Assembly (NCBI GenBank): GCA_944386745.1
Contig: CALXCG010000013.1
Span: 1-34,180, forward strand
Reading direction: 5' to 3'
Length of the DNA: 34,180 bases
From: an uncultured Clostridia bacterium
Lineage (GTDB): Bacteria > Bacillota > Clostridia > TANB77 > CAG-508
Under the pieces are notes generated by a model, which saw only the letters and a program-made list of their open reading frames with translations, made no database searches and was not told where the DNA came from. Made by a program: the position numbers and the translations under genes. Of this stretch, positions 1 to 8,228 are shown piece by piece; the stretch's first letter is position 1; each line of letters begins with the position of its first letter.

Positions 1-123
1 TGTTCCTTGATATATATTATAATTTAAAGTATTATATACTTTTTCACAATGCCACATTATATCTTCTATTATTTCTTCTTGTGTTTTATTTGTTTTAAAT
101 ATATATGGAAATGTTAATCTCAA
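1..123 (-). CDS. TnpB/OrfB-like transposon protein, N-terminal part cut by the window edge
   Basis: This open frame reads leftwards off the window and shows only 41 codons. I choose the TTG at 123 as start because AGGTGG lies 7 bases upstream and no ATG or GTG is usable in this frame. The peptide begins LRLTFPYIFKTNK, followed by a Gln-Glu-Glu-Ile-Ile helix and WHCEKVYNTLNY. This is the layout of the N-terminus of IS200/IS605-family TnpB (RNA-guided nuclease): a short beta strand, a K-x-N-x-x-Q motif, then C-x-x-V-Y-N. The catalytic RuvC part is outside the window, so the family call rests on the N-terminus alone and completeness cannot be judged. It sits just downstream of the duplicated nuclease region. 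Confidence 0.55.
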   Translation of the reverse strand, partial: MRLTFPYIFKTNKTQEEIIEDIMWHCEKVYNTLNYNIYQGT

Positions 124-303
124 TTTCTCACCACCTATCTACGTTGTATATTATATCACAACAAACACAAGTTTGCAACAGTATTGTTAAAACTTTTTAA
201 AACATATTGTTCCACTTTCCTAGTATACAAAAAAACTACTGAAAATATTTCAATAGCTTTATAAATAAAATTTTAAATTATTATAATTAATCAAAAACAT
301 ATG

Positions 304-1212
304 TTATAATTTTTCAATTTCTTCTTTAGGTAAATTAGTTATTTCAATTATATCTTCTACTAAATAACCTTTTTCTTTCATTTTTTTAGCAATTTCTTTA
401 TTTTTTAGCAATTTTCCTTCCACACGTCCTTGTTCAAGACCATCACTTTTTCCCTTTTTATAATTATATGCCTTTACTTCTAGTTCATCTAAAATGGCTT
501 TTTCTCTTAATTCGGCTAATCTTCTTATTCTTTCATCTTCACTCATTGTATTTAATTTTTCTTTTGCCTTTTTCATACTTTCGTTATTTTTCATATAATT
601 TGTCACCTCTTTACTTTCCGGATCATTTAAAAAACTTAACCATTCTAGTAGCTTTTCATCCTTTCCAGTAGCTTTATTTTTTCTCATTTTGGTCAACTCA
701 ATTATATGTAATTCTAAGTCATCTGTCAAGACTGTTTTTCTGCCTTTTTCTTCAATTATCTTCCATTGAGTATGGAATTCTAAGTTCTCTAATATATCTA
801 TTGTAAAATCAGCAATTAAGACACATATAGTTCTTTTTAAGTTTGTATATGGAATACCTTTTTGTAATTCAGTAGAATATTTTCTAGCCCAATAATATAA
901 TATTCTTTTTATATTATCTCTGTTATCTAATATCTGCATTTCGATATTGCAATATTCATTATCATTAATTTTAGCAAGGACATCCACAATACCCATTTTA
1001 TCTTTAAGATTTCTTCTTCTCAGTACTATATTTTGATTTAAATCAACTGTATTAATTTGTTCATCAAGTATAGAACTTAATAAATCTTTTGTAATTTCTT
1101 CGCTTCCGACTTCTCCAAAAAGAATTTGAAAAACAACATCAAGTTTTGGAGAAAGAATAGAATTTTTACTTTTTTTATCCTTAGTAGATTTAATAATTTG
1201 ATTTTCTTGCAT
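304..1212 (-). CDS. PD-(D/E)XK nuclease family protein (Rpn/'PDDEXK_2 transposase' type), copy 1
   Basis: The protein has 302 residues. An in-frame ATG lies 20 codons upstream, but AAAGGAGG sits 7 bases before the ATG at 1212, so MQENQIIK is the likelier N-terminus. The N-terminal third has the family layout: LSPKLDVVFQILFGE, then the active-site region GIVDVLAKINDNEYCNIEMQ with the acidic D...E-x-Q pattern of PD-(D/E)XK nucleases. Then comes RILYYWARKYS, and the tail is Lys/Glu-rich and probably coiled (EEGKLLKNKEIAKKMKEKG). Relatives annotated as 'PD-(D/E)XK nuclease family transposase' belong to the Rpn group, linked to RecA-independent recombination and DNA cleavage. It differs from copy 2 by missing four residues in the EGR/EEG stretch and a V/L change. 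Whether it still mobilises DNA is unknown. Confidence 0.85.
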   Translation of the reverse strand: MQENQIIKSTKDKKSKNSILSPKLDVVFQILFGEVGSEEITKDLLSSILDEQINTVDLNQNIVLRRRNLKDKMGIVDVLAKINDNEYCNIEMQILDNRDNIKRILYYWARKYSTELQKGIPYTNLKRTICVLIADFTIDILENLEFHTQWKIIEEKGRKTVLTDDLELHIIELTKMRKNKATGKDEKLLEWLSFLNDPESKEVTNYMKNNESMKKAKEKLNTMSEDERIRRLAELREKAILDELEVKAYNYKKGKSDGLEQGRVEGKLLKNKEIAKKMKEKGYLVEDIIEITNLPKEEIEKL

Positions 1213-1429
1213 AGGCAAGCCTCCTTTGAAAAAATTTACAGTTAAACTTGGATATATTGAATTAAAAATCAAGAATAAAAAAATTATAATTAAAAGTTAA
1301 TTAAAAAATTTATTTATATATTTAAAAAATAAACAATATATGTAATAGATTAAACTGTTACCATATTTTACCATATATATTTTTAGAAAACAATATAAAA
1401 ATAAAAATTCACATAAAATTTACACAAAG

Positions 1430-1477
1430 CAAAAAAAACTGCGCAAAACCAAAATTTATTTTTGATTTTACACAGTT
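1430..1477 (-). terminator. Rho-independent-type terminator downstream of the orphan variable cassette
   Basis: On the minus strand AACTGTGTAAAATC pairs imperfectly with GGTTTTGCGCAGTT and is followed by eight T residues. It follows the stop of the orphan variable-region fragment (1510) and an identical copy lies at 3007-3054. It would end transcription of a variable-region gene before the nuclease gene. Confidence 0.65.
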
Positions 1478-1509
1478 AGCTTTAAACTCTCTTTCTCACT
1501 CAGCAAGAA

Positions 1510-1701
1510 CTAATATAAAGCTGGACGGAAAGCAATAGTACCATAACTGTCAGAAATGCTACTATCATAGTGGTAAGAAGCTGGAGTGAAAGAGCCATTG
1601 TAGCTTAAATTTTCTCCCCTACCAACACACAGATAGTCAGCATTGTTACTTTTTTCTAATGTCCATCCCCATACATTTCCTGCTTTGCTCTGAACACAAA
1701 T
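1510..1701 (-). pseudogene. Orphan C-terminal variable cassette of a formylglycine-enzyme/C-lectin-fold (DGR-target-like) protein
   Basis: About 62 codons are open between an in-frame stop at 1702-1704 and TAG at 1510. The frame has no start codon or ribosome binding site. It reads SKAGNVWGWTLEKS, then GRGENLSYNGSFTPASYHY, and ends SYGTIAFRPALY. This is the C-terminal end of the formylglycine-generating-enzyme/C-type-lectin fold (N-V-W-x-W-T-x-E ... R-G-x ... F-R-x-A-L-Y). The variable part is dominated by codons ending in C or T (AGC TAC AAT GGC TCT TTC ACT), unlike the A-ending codons typical of the window. That bias is expected of a DGR variable repeat made by mutating adenines in AAY codons. 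It may be a remnant of a third pilin-like gene or a silent donor cassette. Confidence 0.75.
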
Positions 1702-1704
1702 TTA

Positions 1705-1723
1705 AAACCACATTTTGTGGTTT
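1705..1723. repeat. Short perfect palindrome beside the orphan cassette
   Basis: AAACCACA, three T's, TGTGGTTT forms an 8-bp perfect hairpin. It lies directly upstream of the cassette frame where homology to an intact gene stops, so it may mark a rearrangement breakpoint. No T-run follows it on either strand. Confidence 0.5.
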
Positions 1724-1868
1724 ATTTCCACATTTTAATAAAAAATAAAATTAAGTATTTAAGTTAAATAAAAATATAATTTTCAATAATTAAAAAAAGC
1801 TAATGAAAATTAATTCAATAGCTTTATAAATAAAATTTTAAATTATTATAATTAATCAAAAACATATG

Positions 1869-2789
1869 TTATAACTTTTCAATTTCTTCTTTAGGTAAAT
1901 TAGTTATTTCAATTATATCTTCTAGTAAATAACCTTTTTCTTTCATTTTTTTAGCAATTTCTTTATTTTTTAGCAATTTTCCTTCCTCACGTCCCTCTGT
2001 ACGTCCTTGTTCAAGACCATCACTTTTTCCCTTTTTATAATTATATGCCTTTACTTCTAGTTCATCTAAAATGGCTTTTTCTCTTAATTCGGCTAATCTT
2101 CTTATTCTTTCATCTTCACTCATTGTATTTAATTTTTCTTTTGCCTTTTTCATACTTTCGTTATTTTTCATATAATTTGTCACCTCTTTACTTTCCGGAT
2201 CATTTAAAAAACTTAACCATTCTAGTAGCTTTTCATCCTTTCCAGTAGCTTTATTTTTTCTCATTTTGGTCAACTCAATTATATGTAATTCTAAGTCATC
2301 TGTCAAGACTGTTTTTCTGCCTTTTTCTTCAATTATCTTCCATTGAGTATGGAATTCTAAGTTCTCTAATATATCTATTGTAAAATCAGCAATTAAGACA
2401 CATATAGTTCTTTTTAAGTTTGTATATGGAATACCTTTTTGTAATTCAGTAGAATATTTTCTAGCCCAATAATATAATATTCTTTTTATATTATCTCTGT
2501 TATCTAATATCTGCATTTCGATATTGCAATATTCATTATCATTAATTTTAGCAAGGACATCCACAATACCCATTTTATCTTTAAGATTTCTTCTTCTCAG
2601 TACTATATTTTGATTTAAATCAACTGTATTAATTTGTTCATCAAGTATAGAACTTAATAAATCTTTTGTAATTTCTTCGCTTCCGACTTCTCCAAAAAGA
2701 ATTTGAAAAACAACATCAAGTTTTGGAGAAAGAATAGAATTTTTACTTTTTTTATCCTTAGTAGATTTAATAATTTGATTTTCTTGCAT
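1869..2789 (-). CDS. PD-(D/E)XK nuclease family protein (Rpn/'PDDEXK_2 transposase' type), copy 2
   Basis: The protein has 306 residues and starts at the ATG preceded by AAAGGAGG, 7 bases away. It matches copy 1 almost residue for residue, including LSPKLDVVFQILFGE and the D...E-x-Q active-site block. It carries four extra residues (GRTEGREEGKLL instead of GRVEGKLL), which looks like expansion of a short internal repeat in the charged tail. Both copies keep an intact frame and the same upstream region, so both are probably expressible. Neither is flanked by obvious terminal inverted repeats, so I do not call an insertion sequence. Confidence 0.85.
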   Translation of the reverse strand: MQENQIIKSTKDKKSKNSILSPKLDVVFQILFGEVGSEEITKDLLSSILDEQINTVDLNQNIVLRRRNLKDKMGIVDVLAKINDNEYCNIEMQILDNRDNIKRILYYWARKYSTELQKGIPYTNLKRTICVLIADFTIDILENLEFHTQWKIIEEKGRKTVLTDDLELHIIELTKMRKNKATGKDEKLLEWLSFLNDPESKEVTNYMKNNESMKKAKEKLNTMSEDERIRRLAELREKAILDELEVKAYNYKKGKSDGLEQGRTEGREEGKLLKNKEIAKKMKEKGYLLEDIIEITNLPKEEIEKL

Positions 2790-3006
2790 AGGCAAGCCTC
2801 CTTTGAAAAAATTTACAGTTAAACTTGGATATATTGAATTAAAAATCAAGAATAAAAAAATTATAATTAAAAGTTAATTAAAAAATTTATTTATATATTT
2901 AAAAAATAAACAATATATGTAATAGATTAAACTGTTACCATATTTTACCATATATATTTTTAGAAAACAATATAAAAATAAAAATTCACATAAAATTTAC
3001 ACAAAG

Positions 3007-3054
3007 CAAAAAAAACTGCGCAAAACCAAAATTTATTTTTGATTTTACACAGTT
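3007..3054 (-). terminator. Second copy of the terminator hairpin
   Basis: It is identical to the hairpin at 1430-1477 and placed about 80 bases beyond the stop of the pilin-like gene. On the minus strand AACTGTGTAAAATC and GGTTTTGCGCAGTT form the arms, followed by a T-run. A third related half-site (TTTGATTTTACACACTTAAC) lies at 3100-3120. Confidence 0.65.
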
Positions 3055-3134
3055 AGATTTAAACATATATACTGTATATAGTTAATTCATAATATTAAAT
3101 TTGATTTTACACACTTAACTTGAAACTGTTAGCA

Positions 3135-3252
3135 CTACTTCGCATAAAGTGTGAGGCGAGAAGAATAGATGATGTCCGTATCGTTCGGAAAATCGTTGTC
3201 ACGGTAACTCAGTGAATTGCTGTGGTTGTAGTAACCGACCTTTAAGAACTCG
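3135..3252 (-). other. DGR-type variable region of the pilin-like protein
   Basis: The last ~38 codons (in the shifted frame) have visibly higher GC than the rest of the gene. They are rich in NNY codons (TAC TAC AAC CAC AGC AAT, then AGT TAC CGT GAC AAC GAT). Each of these can derive from an AAC or AAT template codon by changes at adenines only. That is the signature of diversity-generating retroelement mutagenesis. No reverse transcriptase or template repeat is visible in the window. Confidence 0.6.
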
Positions 3253-4818
3253 AGTACTGGTGTTGTTGGCCTCTAATGTCCATTCTAATCTACCACCATA
3301 AAGGTCATATACATTTTTTATTACATCTTTGTCCCCTTCTGGTCCTGTTATAGTTGAATTTGTATTTTTTATTGCATCATTTGCACTTGTTACATTCTCT
3401 CCATTTTCTTGCATCCATCTCATCATTGCATCATATTGACTTCCCCATACCATACTACTTTCTACACTACTTGTATTATATGTCTTTCCATATGCATATA
3501 ATCCATACCATCTATTTGCACTAGAAGTAACTGGTGATAATGCTGTACTATTTTTCTTACTTTGAGCTGTATTACTACTAGATTTACTCATTTCATATCT
3601 ACCTATATAAAATCCACCATATTTTTCTATACTCTTAATCATAGTATTATAATCATTCTGCATTGTATTTTTAAATGCTGTTATATCAGCGTATTCAGCT
3701 GTATTACTTGTTAATATTCCCTTTATTATATTTAAATATGTTGAATTATTATCAAGGCTAGATACTGTATCTGGTTCTCTTAATCCACTATTTTCTGTAT
3801 ATGTTGTATTTGGTGTATTAGCATTAAAGCTATTTCCTGTAGTTGTTGCATATAGCTTTCCTACTATTTTTGTATTATTACTATGTGTTTTACATACTAT
3901 TTGGTCATTTTCTAATTGTAAATTACAATTTCCACCTGCTGTTGAACATTGTGCCATTTCATTTATATCTCCTACTGGTATCCATACAAATTCATTTCCT
4001 GTACTATTATGATTTTCATCTATTGCATCTGTTATTACTAATCCATTTTCTATACTATTTATCGTATCACTTGTTCCTACTGCAAATCCTTCTGGTATCC
4101 ATGCTGTTTGTCCATTTTTTGTATATTGTTGTGTACTATTATATATATCTGAAAATTTCTCTACATATTTTCCATTTGTTATCTCTACTGTATATGTTGT
4201 CTTTCCACCATTACTTTGTTCTACTACAAATTTATATTCTCCATTATCTTCTACTTCATATGTTGTTGTAGTTGTATTTTCTACACTTGTTCCATCTGGT
4301 TTTGTTATCTTTGTTATTTCCCCTTCTGTTGCTTCTGCATTTATTGTTATTGTTATTTTCTCTCCTTCATTCACTTGTGTATCTGGACTTATTGTATGAC
4401 TGACTTTTGGTCCTGGTATCATTTGCTCTACTTTTCCACTAGTACTTATAAAGTATTTTCTTCCTGTATCTGTTATTGTTACTATAAAGCCTTGCTCTCC
4501 ATTGTTTTCTCCTTTTTCTAAGTTGTATTTATTTTCTCCAAAATTATTTTCTAATTCTGGATCTAAATATTGTTCTAATATCTCTTTTCCATCATTATCT
4601 ATTAGTGATGCCTGTGCTGATAATTCTACCATTTCTCTTTCTTCTGCTATTCCTGTATTTATTTTTGCATCTTGTGCTCTGGTTAATATTCCATTCTCAC
4701 CAGTCAAAGTCGCAATACTAACTCCTGCTAATATTAAAAGAACAATTATAGTAATAACAAGTGCTATCAAAGTAATACCATTTTGAAATTTTTTTGTATT
4801 AGGTTTTAGTTGTTTCAT
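3135..4818 (-). CDS. Pilin-like surface protein with C-terminal DGR-type variable domain, interrupted by a +1 shift at a CGG codon
   Basis: Residues 12-38 form a type IV prepilin-like N-terminus: a Gly followed by ITLIALVITIIVLLILAG, the pattern processed by prepilin peptidase. Then come a coiled stalk, an Ig-like segment (VSHTISPDTQVNEGEKITI) and a formylglycine-enzyme/C-lectin-type domain (EFVWIPVGD, GGFYIGRYEMS, YDLYGGRLEWTLEAN). Read straight, the frame ends at 3199 with an unrelated tail (RLLQPQQFTELP). At the CGG codon 3237-3235 a +1 shift gives RVLKG-G-YYNHSNSLSYRD and runs to ...SSRLTLYAK, stop at 3135, 560 residues in all. That ending has the family pattern R-x-x-x-G-G-Y-Y ... R-L-x-L-Y. 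GAAAGGA precedes the ATG. It is likely surface-exposed and ligand-binding; pilus assembly genes are not in the window. Confidence 0.8.
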
Positions 4819-4951
4819 AAAACATTTTCCTTTCTTTCTTCTTTTGATTTTCCAAAATTATATTATCATAAACGAAATCGCTTTGCAAGCAAAAATAGGT
4901 GCATAATTAAAATATTTTATAGTATAAAATACTTGCAAAGGATGAAAGTAT

Positions 4952-5152
4952 ATGAATAAATTAAAAATACCAGAAAATCATAGTGGAGTTAGCAAGACTC
5001 TTAGGTTACCAGAAAACATAGTAGATGAAATTCAAAATCTTGCTAACCTTAAAAATTTGTCATTTAACAAAGTTGTAATATCCTTACTAGAATTTAGTTT
5101 GAATAATTTAGATGAAGAAGATAAAAAGAAATTAGAAAAATTACAAAAATAA
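4952..5152 (+). CDS. Small ribbon-helix-helix DNA-binding protein
   Basis: The protein has 66 residues and starts after AAAGGATG. The middle reads SKTLRLPENIVDEIQNLANLK, then SFNKVVISLLEFSLNNL. This fits the beta-strand, helix, turn, helix plan of Arc/CopG/MetJ-type repressors, which dimerise and bind operators through the strand (here about K15-L19). It is divergent from the pilin-like gene (start 4818), with 133 bases between them, so it could control that promoter. No partner toxin gene is adjacent, and the convergent gene downstream is not recognisable as one. The fold is a pattern call; the regulatory target is inference. Confidence 0.7.
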   Translation: MNKLKIPENHSGVSKTLRLPENIVDEIQNLANLKNLSFNKVVISLLEFSLNNLDEEDKKKLEKLQK

Positions 5153-5160
5153 TTTATTTA

Positions 5161-5186
5161 AAGATAGATGTAGGTCTATCTTTTTA
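5161..5186. terminator. Terminator shared by convergent small genes
   Basis: AAGATAGA and TCTATCTT form an 8-bp stem around TGTAGG, followed by TTT on the plus strand; the minus strand is A/T-rich as well. It lies directly after the ribbon-helix-helix gene, and the stop codon of the convergent gene (5178-5176) is inside its right arm. Confidence 0.7.
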
Positions 5187-5451
5187 AACTAAATGTAACT
5201 GTTGTATCATTGTCTAGATAAAATATTATTTTATCTTTTTCATTTTCAATTTTATATACTTGATTTAAATTAATCTTTATTGAATTATTACTGTTATCAT
5301 CTATAATATTCAAAACATCATATTCAACAAAGTATTTTAATTTATTAATTGAATATGTACTTTCAACAAATCCATTTTGATTTATTATTACAGCCTTTTC
5401 AATAAAATTATTTAAGATTTTTTCTAAATCATCATTTATATTTTTTAACAT
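5176..5451 (-). CDS. Small hypothetical protein, probably beta-rich
   Basis: The protein has 91 residues and starts at an ATG preceded by GGAG about 9 bases upstream. I do not recognise the family. The first ~25 residues look helical (MLKNINDDLEKILNNFIEKA). The remainder alternates hydrophobic and charged residues (YDVLNIIDDNSNNSIKINLN, then KDKIIFYLDNDTTVTF), suggesting a small beta barrel or sheet. There is no signal peptide or membrane segment. It converges on the ribbon-helix-helix gene and shares its terminator. Its upstream side is the ~300-base gap before tex. Confidence 0.6.
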   Translation of the reverse strand: MLKNINDDLEKILNNFIEKAVIINQNGFVESTYSINKLKYFVEYDVLNIIDDNSNNSIKINLNQVYKIENEKDKIIFYLDNDTTVTFSLKR

Positions 5452-5693
5452 TTTTTATCACTCCATTTCATTAAACTTATATATATTATTTTGCCAATTT
5501 ATTTAATAATTATACGAATTTATAAAATATCATATTTAATGAGATTTAAATTATTTGAGATGATTATAGCATTGTTGAATTTGCAATACAAAGAACGAAT
5601 CCGTAAAAATATAAAAATCTCATAAAATTTTTATATGAACGAAAAAAGTCTAGTAATTGAAATAATTTTGTGATAAAATAAATCACGTTAAAA

Positions 5694-5735
5694 ACTAAGA
5701 GACGAGATGATTTTTTCTCCGTCCCTAAATCATTT
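5694..5735. repeat. Degenerate GGGACGG-type hairpin upstream of tex
   Basis: GATGATTT and AAATCATT form arms around a loop holding CTCCGTCCCT. This resembles half of the GGGACGGTCC palindrome found at gene ends elsewhere in the window. Here it lies just before the Shine-Dalgarno sequence (GAAAGGA) of tex, inside the 5' leader, so it may affect expression. In the rest of 5452-5750 I see no gene and only ordinary AT-rich sequence. Confidence 0.4.
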
Positions 5736-5750
5736 GAAAGGATTGATACA

Positions 5751-7934
5751 ATGGAAAAAATAATAAAAACAATAGCAGAAGAGCTAAACATACAAACAAA
5801 ACAAGTAGAAGCGGCAGTAAAATTAATAGACGAAGGAAACACAATTCCATTTATTGCACGTTATAGAAAAGAAGTAACAGGAGGTCTAAGTGACGAAACA
5901 CTTAGGGACTTAGGAGAAAGATTAAACTACCTAAGAAATTTAGAACAAAGAAAAGAAGAAGTTGTAAAATCAATAGATGAGCAAGGAAAATTAACTGATG
6001 AAATCCTGCAAGCAGTTGCAATAGCAAAAACACTTGCAGAAGTTGAAGATATATATAGACCATATAAGCAAAAAAAGAAAACAAGAGCAACAGTTGCAAA
6101 AGCAAAAGGACTAGAGCCACTTGCAAATATTATTATAGAACAAAAAGAAACAACACCAATAATAGAAATTGCAAAACAATACGTAAATATAGATAAATTA
6201 TCTGATGAAGATAAGAAAAATAAAGATAAAGTAGTTGCAACAGCAGAAGATGCAATACAAGGAGCATTAGACATTATTGCAGAAAACATTTCAGATGAAC
6301 CAAAATACAGAAAACAAATAAAAAGAATCTGTTATAGAGAAGGACTTATTGAAACAAAAGCATCAAAACCAGATGAAAAATCTAATTATGAAATGTACTA
6401 TGATTATCAAGAAGCAATAAAATACATACCAAGCCATAGAATTCTAGCAATAAATCGTGGAGAAAAAGAAGATTTCTTAAAGGTAAAAATAGAAAAGCCA
6501 GAAGATAAAATTTTAGCATACATTGAAAGAGATATTATAAAAGGTGAAACACAATTTACTGAAATGCTAAAAGAAACAATTTTGGACAGTTTTAAAAGAT
6601 TAATAGAACCATCTATTGATAGAGAAATTCGTTCGGATTTAACAGAAAAAGCTGAAGATAAAGCAATTAAAGTATTTGGTAAAAACTCAAAACAATTGCT
6701 ATTAGGAGCACCAATCAAAGGTAAAACTGTTATGGGATTTGACCCAGCATATAGAACAGGATGTAAAATAGCAATTATAGATGAAACAGGTAAATTATTA
6801 GATTATACAACAGTATATCCAACAGAACCACAAAATGATGTTGAAGGAGCTAAAAAAGAGCTATTAAAATTAATAGAAAAAGATAAAGTTGATATGATTG
6901 CAATAGGAAATGGTACAGCTTCAAGAGAATCAGAAATGTTTGTTGCAGATATGATAAAAGAAGCCTCAAGAGATGTGCACTATGTTATAGTAAGCGAAGC
7001 AGGAGCATCTGTATATTCAGCATCAAAACTTGCAACAGAAGAATATCCAGATATAAATGTTTCAATTAGAGGTGCAATTTCAATTGCAAGACGTTTGCAA
7101 GACCCATTAGCAGAACTTGTAAAAATAGATCCAAAAGCAATAGGTGTTGGACAATATCAACATGATGTAAATCAAAAGAAATTGCAAGAGAGCTTAACAG
7201 GAGTTGTAGAAGATAGTGTTAATAAAGTAGGAGTAGATGTAAATACTGCAACACCTTCACTACTTAGCTATGTTTCAGGAATCAACAATACAATTGCAAA
7301 AAATATTGTAAAATATAGAGACGAAAATGGAAAATTAAAAAATAGAAAACAATTATTAAAAGTTCCAAAACTAGGAAAAGTAGCATTTGAACAATGTGCA
7401 GGTTTCTTAAGAATATTTGATGGTGATAATCCATTAGAAATTACAGCAGTTCACCCAGAAAGTTATGAAGCTACTGAAAAATTATTAAATCAATTAGGAT
7501 TTGATAAAAATGATTTAAGAAATAAAGAAAAATTAGAAGAATTAAGAAATAAATTAAAAACAATTGATGTAGCAAAAACTGCAAAAGAATTAGAAATAGG
7601 AGAAATGACATTAACAGACATTATTGAAGAACTTTCAAAACCAGGAAGAGACCCAAGAGAAGATATGCCAAAACCAATTTTACGTTCAGATGTACTAAAA
7701 ATTGATGATTTAAAAGAAGGAATGGTATTAACAGGAACAGTTAGAAATGTTATAGATTTTGGAGCATTTGTAGATATTGGTGTTAAACATGATGGTTTAG
7801 TTCATATTTCTGAAATGAGTGATAAATTTATTAAGAATCCATCAGATGTTGTTTCTGTTGGAGATATTGTTAAAGTTAAAGTTATTAAAATTGATAAAGA
7901 AAGACAAAAAGTTGGACTTTCAATGAAAGTTTAG
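5751..7934 (+). CDS. tex: Tex family RNA-binding transcription accessory protein
   Basis: The protein has 727 residues, the usual length of bacterial Tex, with GAAAGGA 8 bases before the ATG. Domains in order are: an N-terminal helical region (VKLIDEGNTIPFIARYRKEV at ~25-45 is highly characteristic); a YqgF/RNase H-like domain (GFDPAYRTGCKIAIIDETGK, ~330); a helix-hairpin-helix domain (NTATPSLLSYVSGI, ~500); and a C-terminal S1 RNA-binding domain (GMVLTGTVRNVIDFGAFVDI to VGLSMKV). Tex is a conserved cytoplasmic nucleic-acid-binding protein linked to transcription and toxin expression; its precise biochemical role is unsettled. The gene stands alone. Its stop TAG directly abuts the left end of the MITE-like element at 7935, so the element probably supplies its terminator. 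Confidence 0.95.
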   Translation: MEKIIKTIAEELNIQTKQVEAAVKLIDEGNTIPFIARYRKEVTGGLSDETLRDLGERLNYLRNLEQRKEEVVKSIDEQGKLTDEILQAVAIAKTLAEVEDIYRPYKQKKKTRATVAKAKGLEPLANIIIEQKETTPIIEIAKQYVNIDKLSDEDKKNKDKVVATAEDAIQGALDIIAENISDEPKYRKQIKRICYREGLIETKASKPDEKSNYEMYYDYQEAIKYIPSHRILAINRGEKEDFLKVKIEKPEDKILAYIERDIIKGETQFTEMLKETILDSFKRLIEPSIDREIRSDLTEKAEDKAIKVFGKNSKQLLLGAPIKGKTVMGFDPAYRTGCKIAIIDETGKLLDYTTVYPTEPQNDVEGAKKELLKLIEKDKVDMIAIGNGTASRESEMFVADMIKEASRDVHYVIVSEAGASVYSASKLATEEYPDINVSIRGAISIARRLQDPLAELVKIDPKAIGVGQYQHDVNQKKLQESLTGVVEDSVNKVGVDVNTATPSLLSYVSGINNTIAKNIVKYRDENGKLKNRKQLLKVPKLGKVAFEQCAGFLRIFDGDNPLEITAVHPESYEATEKLLNQLGFDKNDLRNKEKLEELRNKLKTIDVAKTAKELEIGEMTLTDIIEELSKPGRDPREDMPKPILRSDVLKIDDLKEGMVLTGTVRNVIDFGAFVDIGVKHDGLVHISEMSDKFIKNPSDVVSVGDIVKVKVIKIDKERQKVGLSMKV

Positions 7935-8228
7935 CAGGGATTAGGGGGACGGTCCTAAAAATCCCTGTTTTAATTTAAATCTTAATAAGCTATTAAAAAT
8001 AGTATAAAATTTATGAATTTCGAATGCGAATGAAATCATTTTAGAAAATATTAAATTACCTAATAGGAGAATCTCAAACTAGCTTTGAGAGGTGCCTATT
8101 AGGTAATTTTAAATTTTCTTAATGATGTAATGTTAGCCGAGAAATGAAATAAATTTTATACTATTTTATAATAGCAAAAGAATAAAACAAAAAAACAGGG
8201 ATTTTTAGGACCGTCCCCCTAATCCCTG
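7935..8228. mobile_element. MITE-like palindromic element with ~37-bp terminal inverted repeats
   Basis: The left end begins CAGGGATTAGGGGGAC and continues through GGTCCTAAAAATCCCTG. The right end is its exact reverse complement over about 37 bases. Each end is itself a hairpin (CAGGGAT...ATCCCTG enclosing GGAC-G-GTCC). The interior is also palindromic: AAATTACCTAATAGG (8053-8067) pairs with CCTATTAGGTAATTT (8095-8109), and an outer CTATTAAAAATAGTATAAAATTTAT matches its inverse near 8150-8175. The element has no coding capacity. It fills the whole gap between convergent tex and the HD-GYP gene. Its right end encodes the last residues (Asn-Arg-Asp) and stop of the HD-GYP gene. I see no clear target-site duplication. 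Confidence 0.85.

Larger units (their letters stand above)
251..1487. repeat. Large direct repeat, copy 1 (nuclease unit)
   Basis: This segment is repeated almost base for base at 1816-3064. It contains the PD-(D/E)XK nuclease gene, about 220 bases of its upstream DNA and a rho-independent-type hairpin. Matching starts at CAATAGCTTTATAAATAAAA and ends near CACAGTTAG. The main difference is a 12-base insertion near the 3' end of the gene in copy 2, plus a few substitutions. The near-identity points to a recent duplication or ongoing gene conversion. Confidence 0.95.
1816..3064. repeat. Large direct repeat, copy 2 (nuclease unit)
   Basis: This is the second copy of the unit at 251-1487, offset 1565 bases at its left end and 1577 at its right end because of a 12-base insertion inside the gene. 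It lies between the orphan cassette and the intact pilin-like gene, so each copy follows a variable-region 3' end on the minus strand. Confidence 0.95.

Noticed and set aside
251..3064. The duplicated nuclease units as a classical insertion sequence
   Set aside because: I see no terminal inverted repeats or target duplications at the ends of the unit, so it is described as a direct repeat only.
3843..4786. Plus-strand hydrophobic reading frames opposite the pilin-like gene (and similar Phe/Leu/Tyr-rich frames opposite tex, the synthetase and the deaminase)
   Set aside because: They are antisense shadows of AT-rich coding strands, with no ribosome sites and low-complexity composition.
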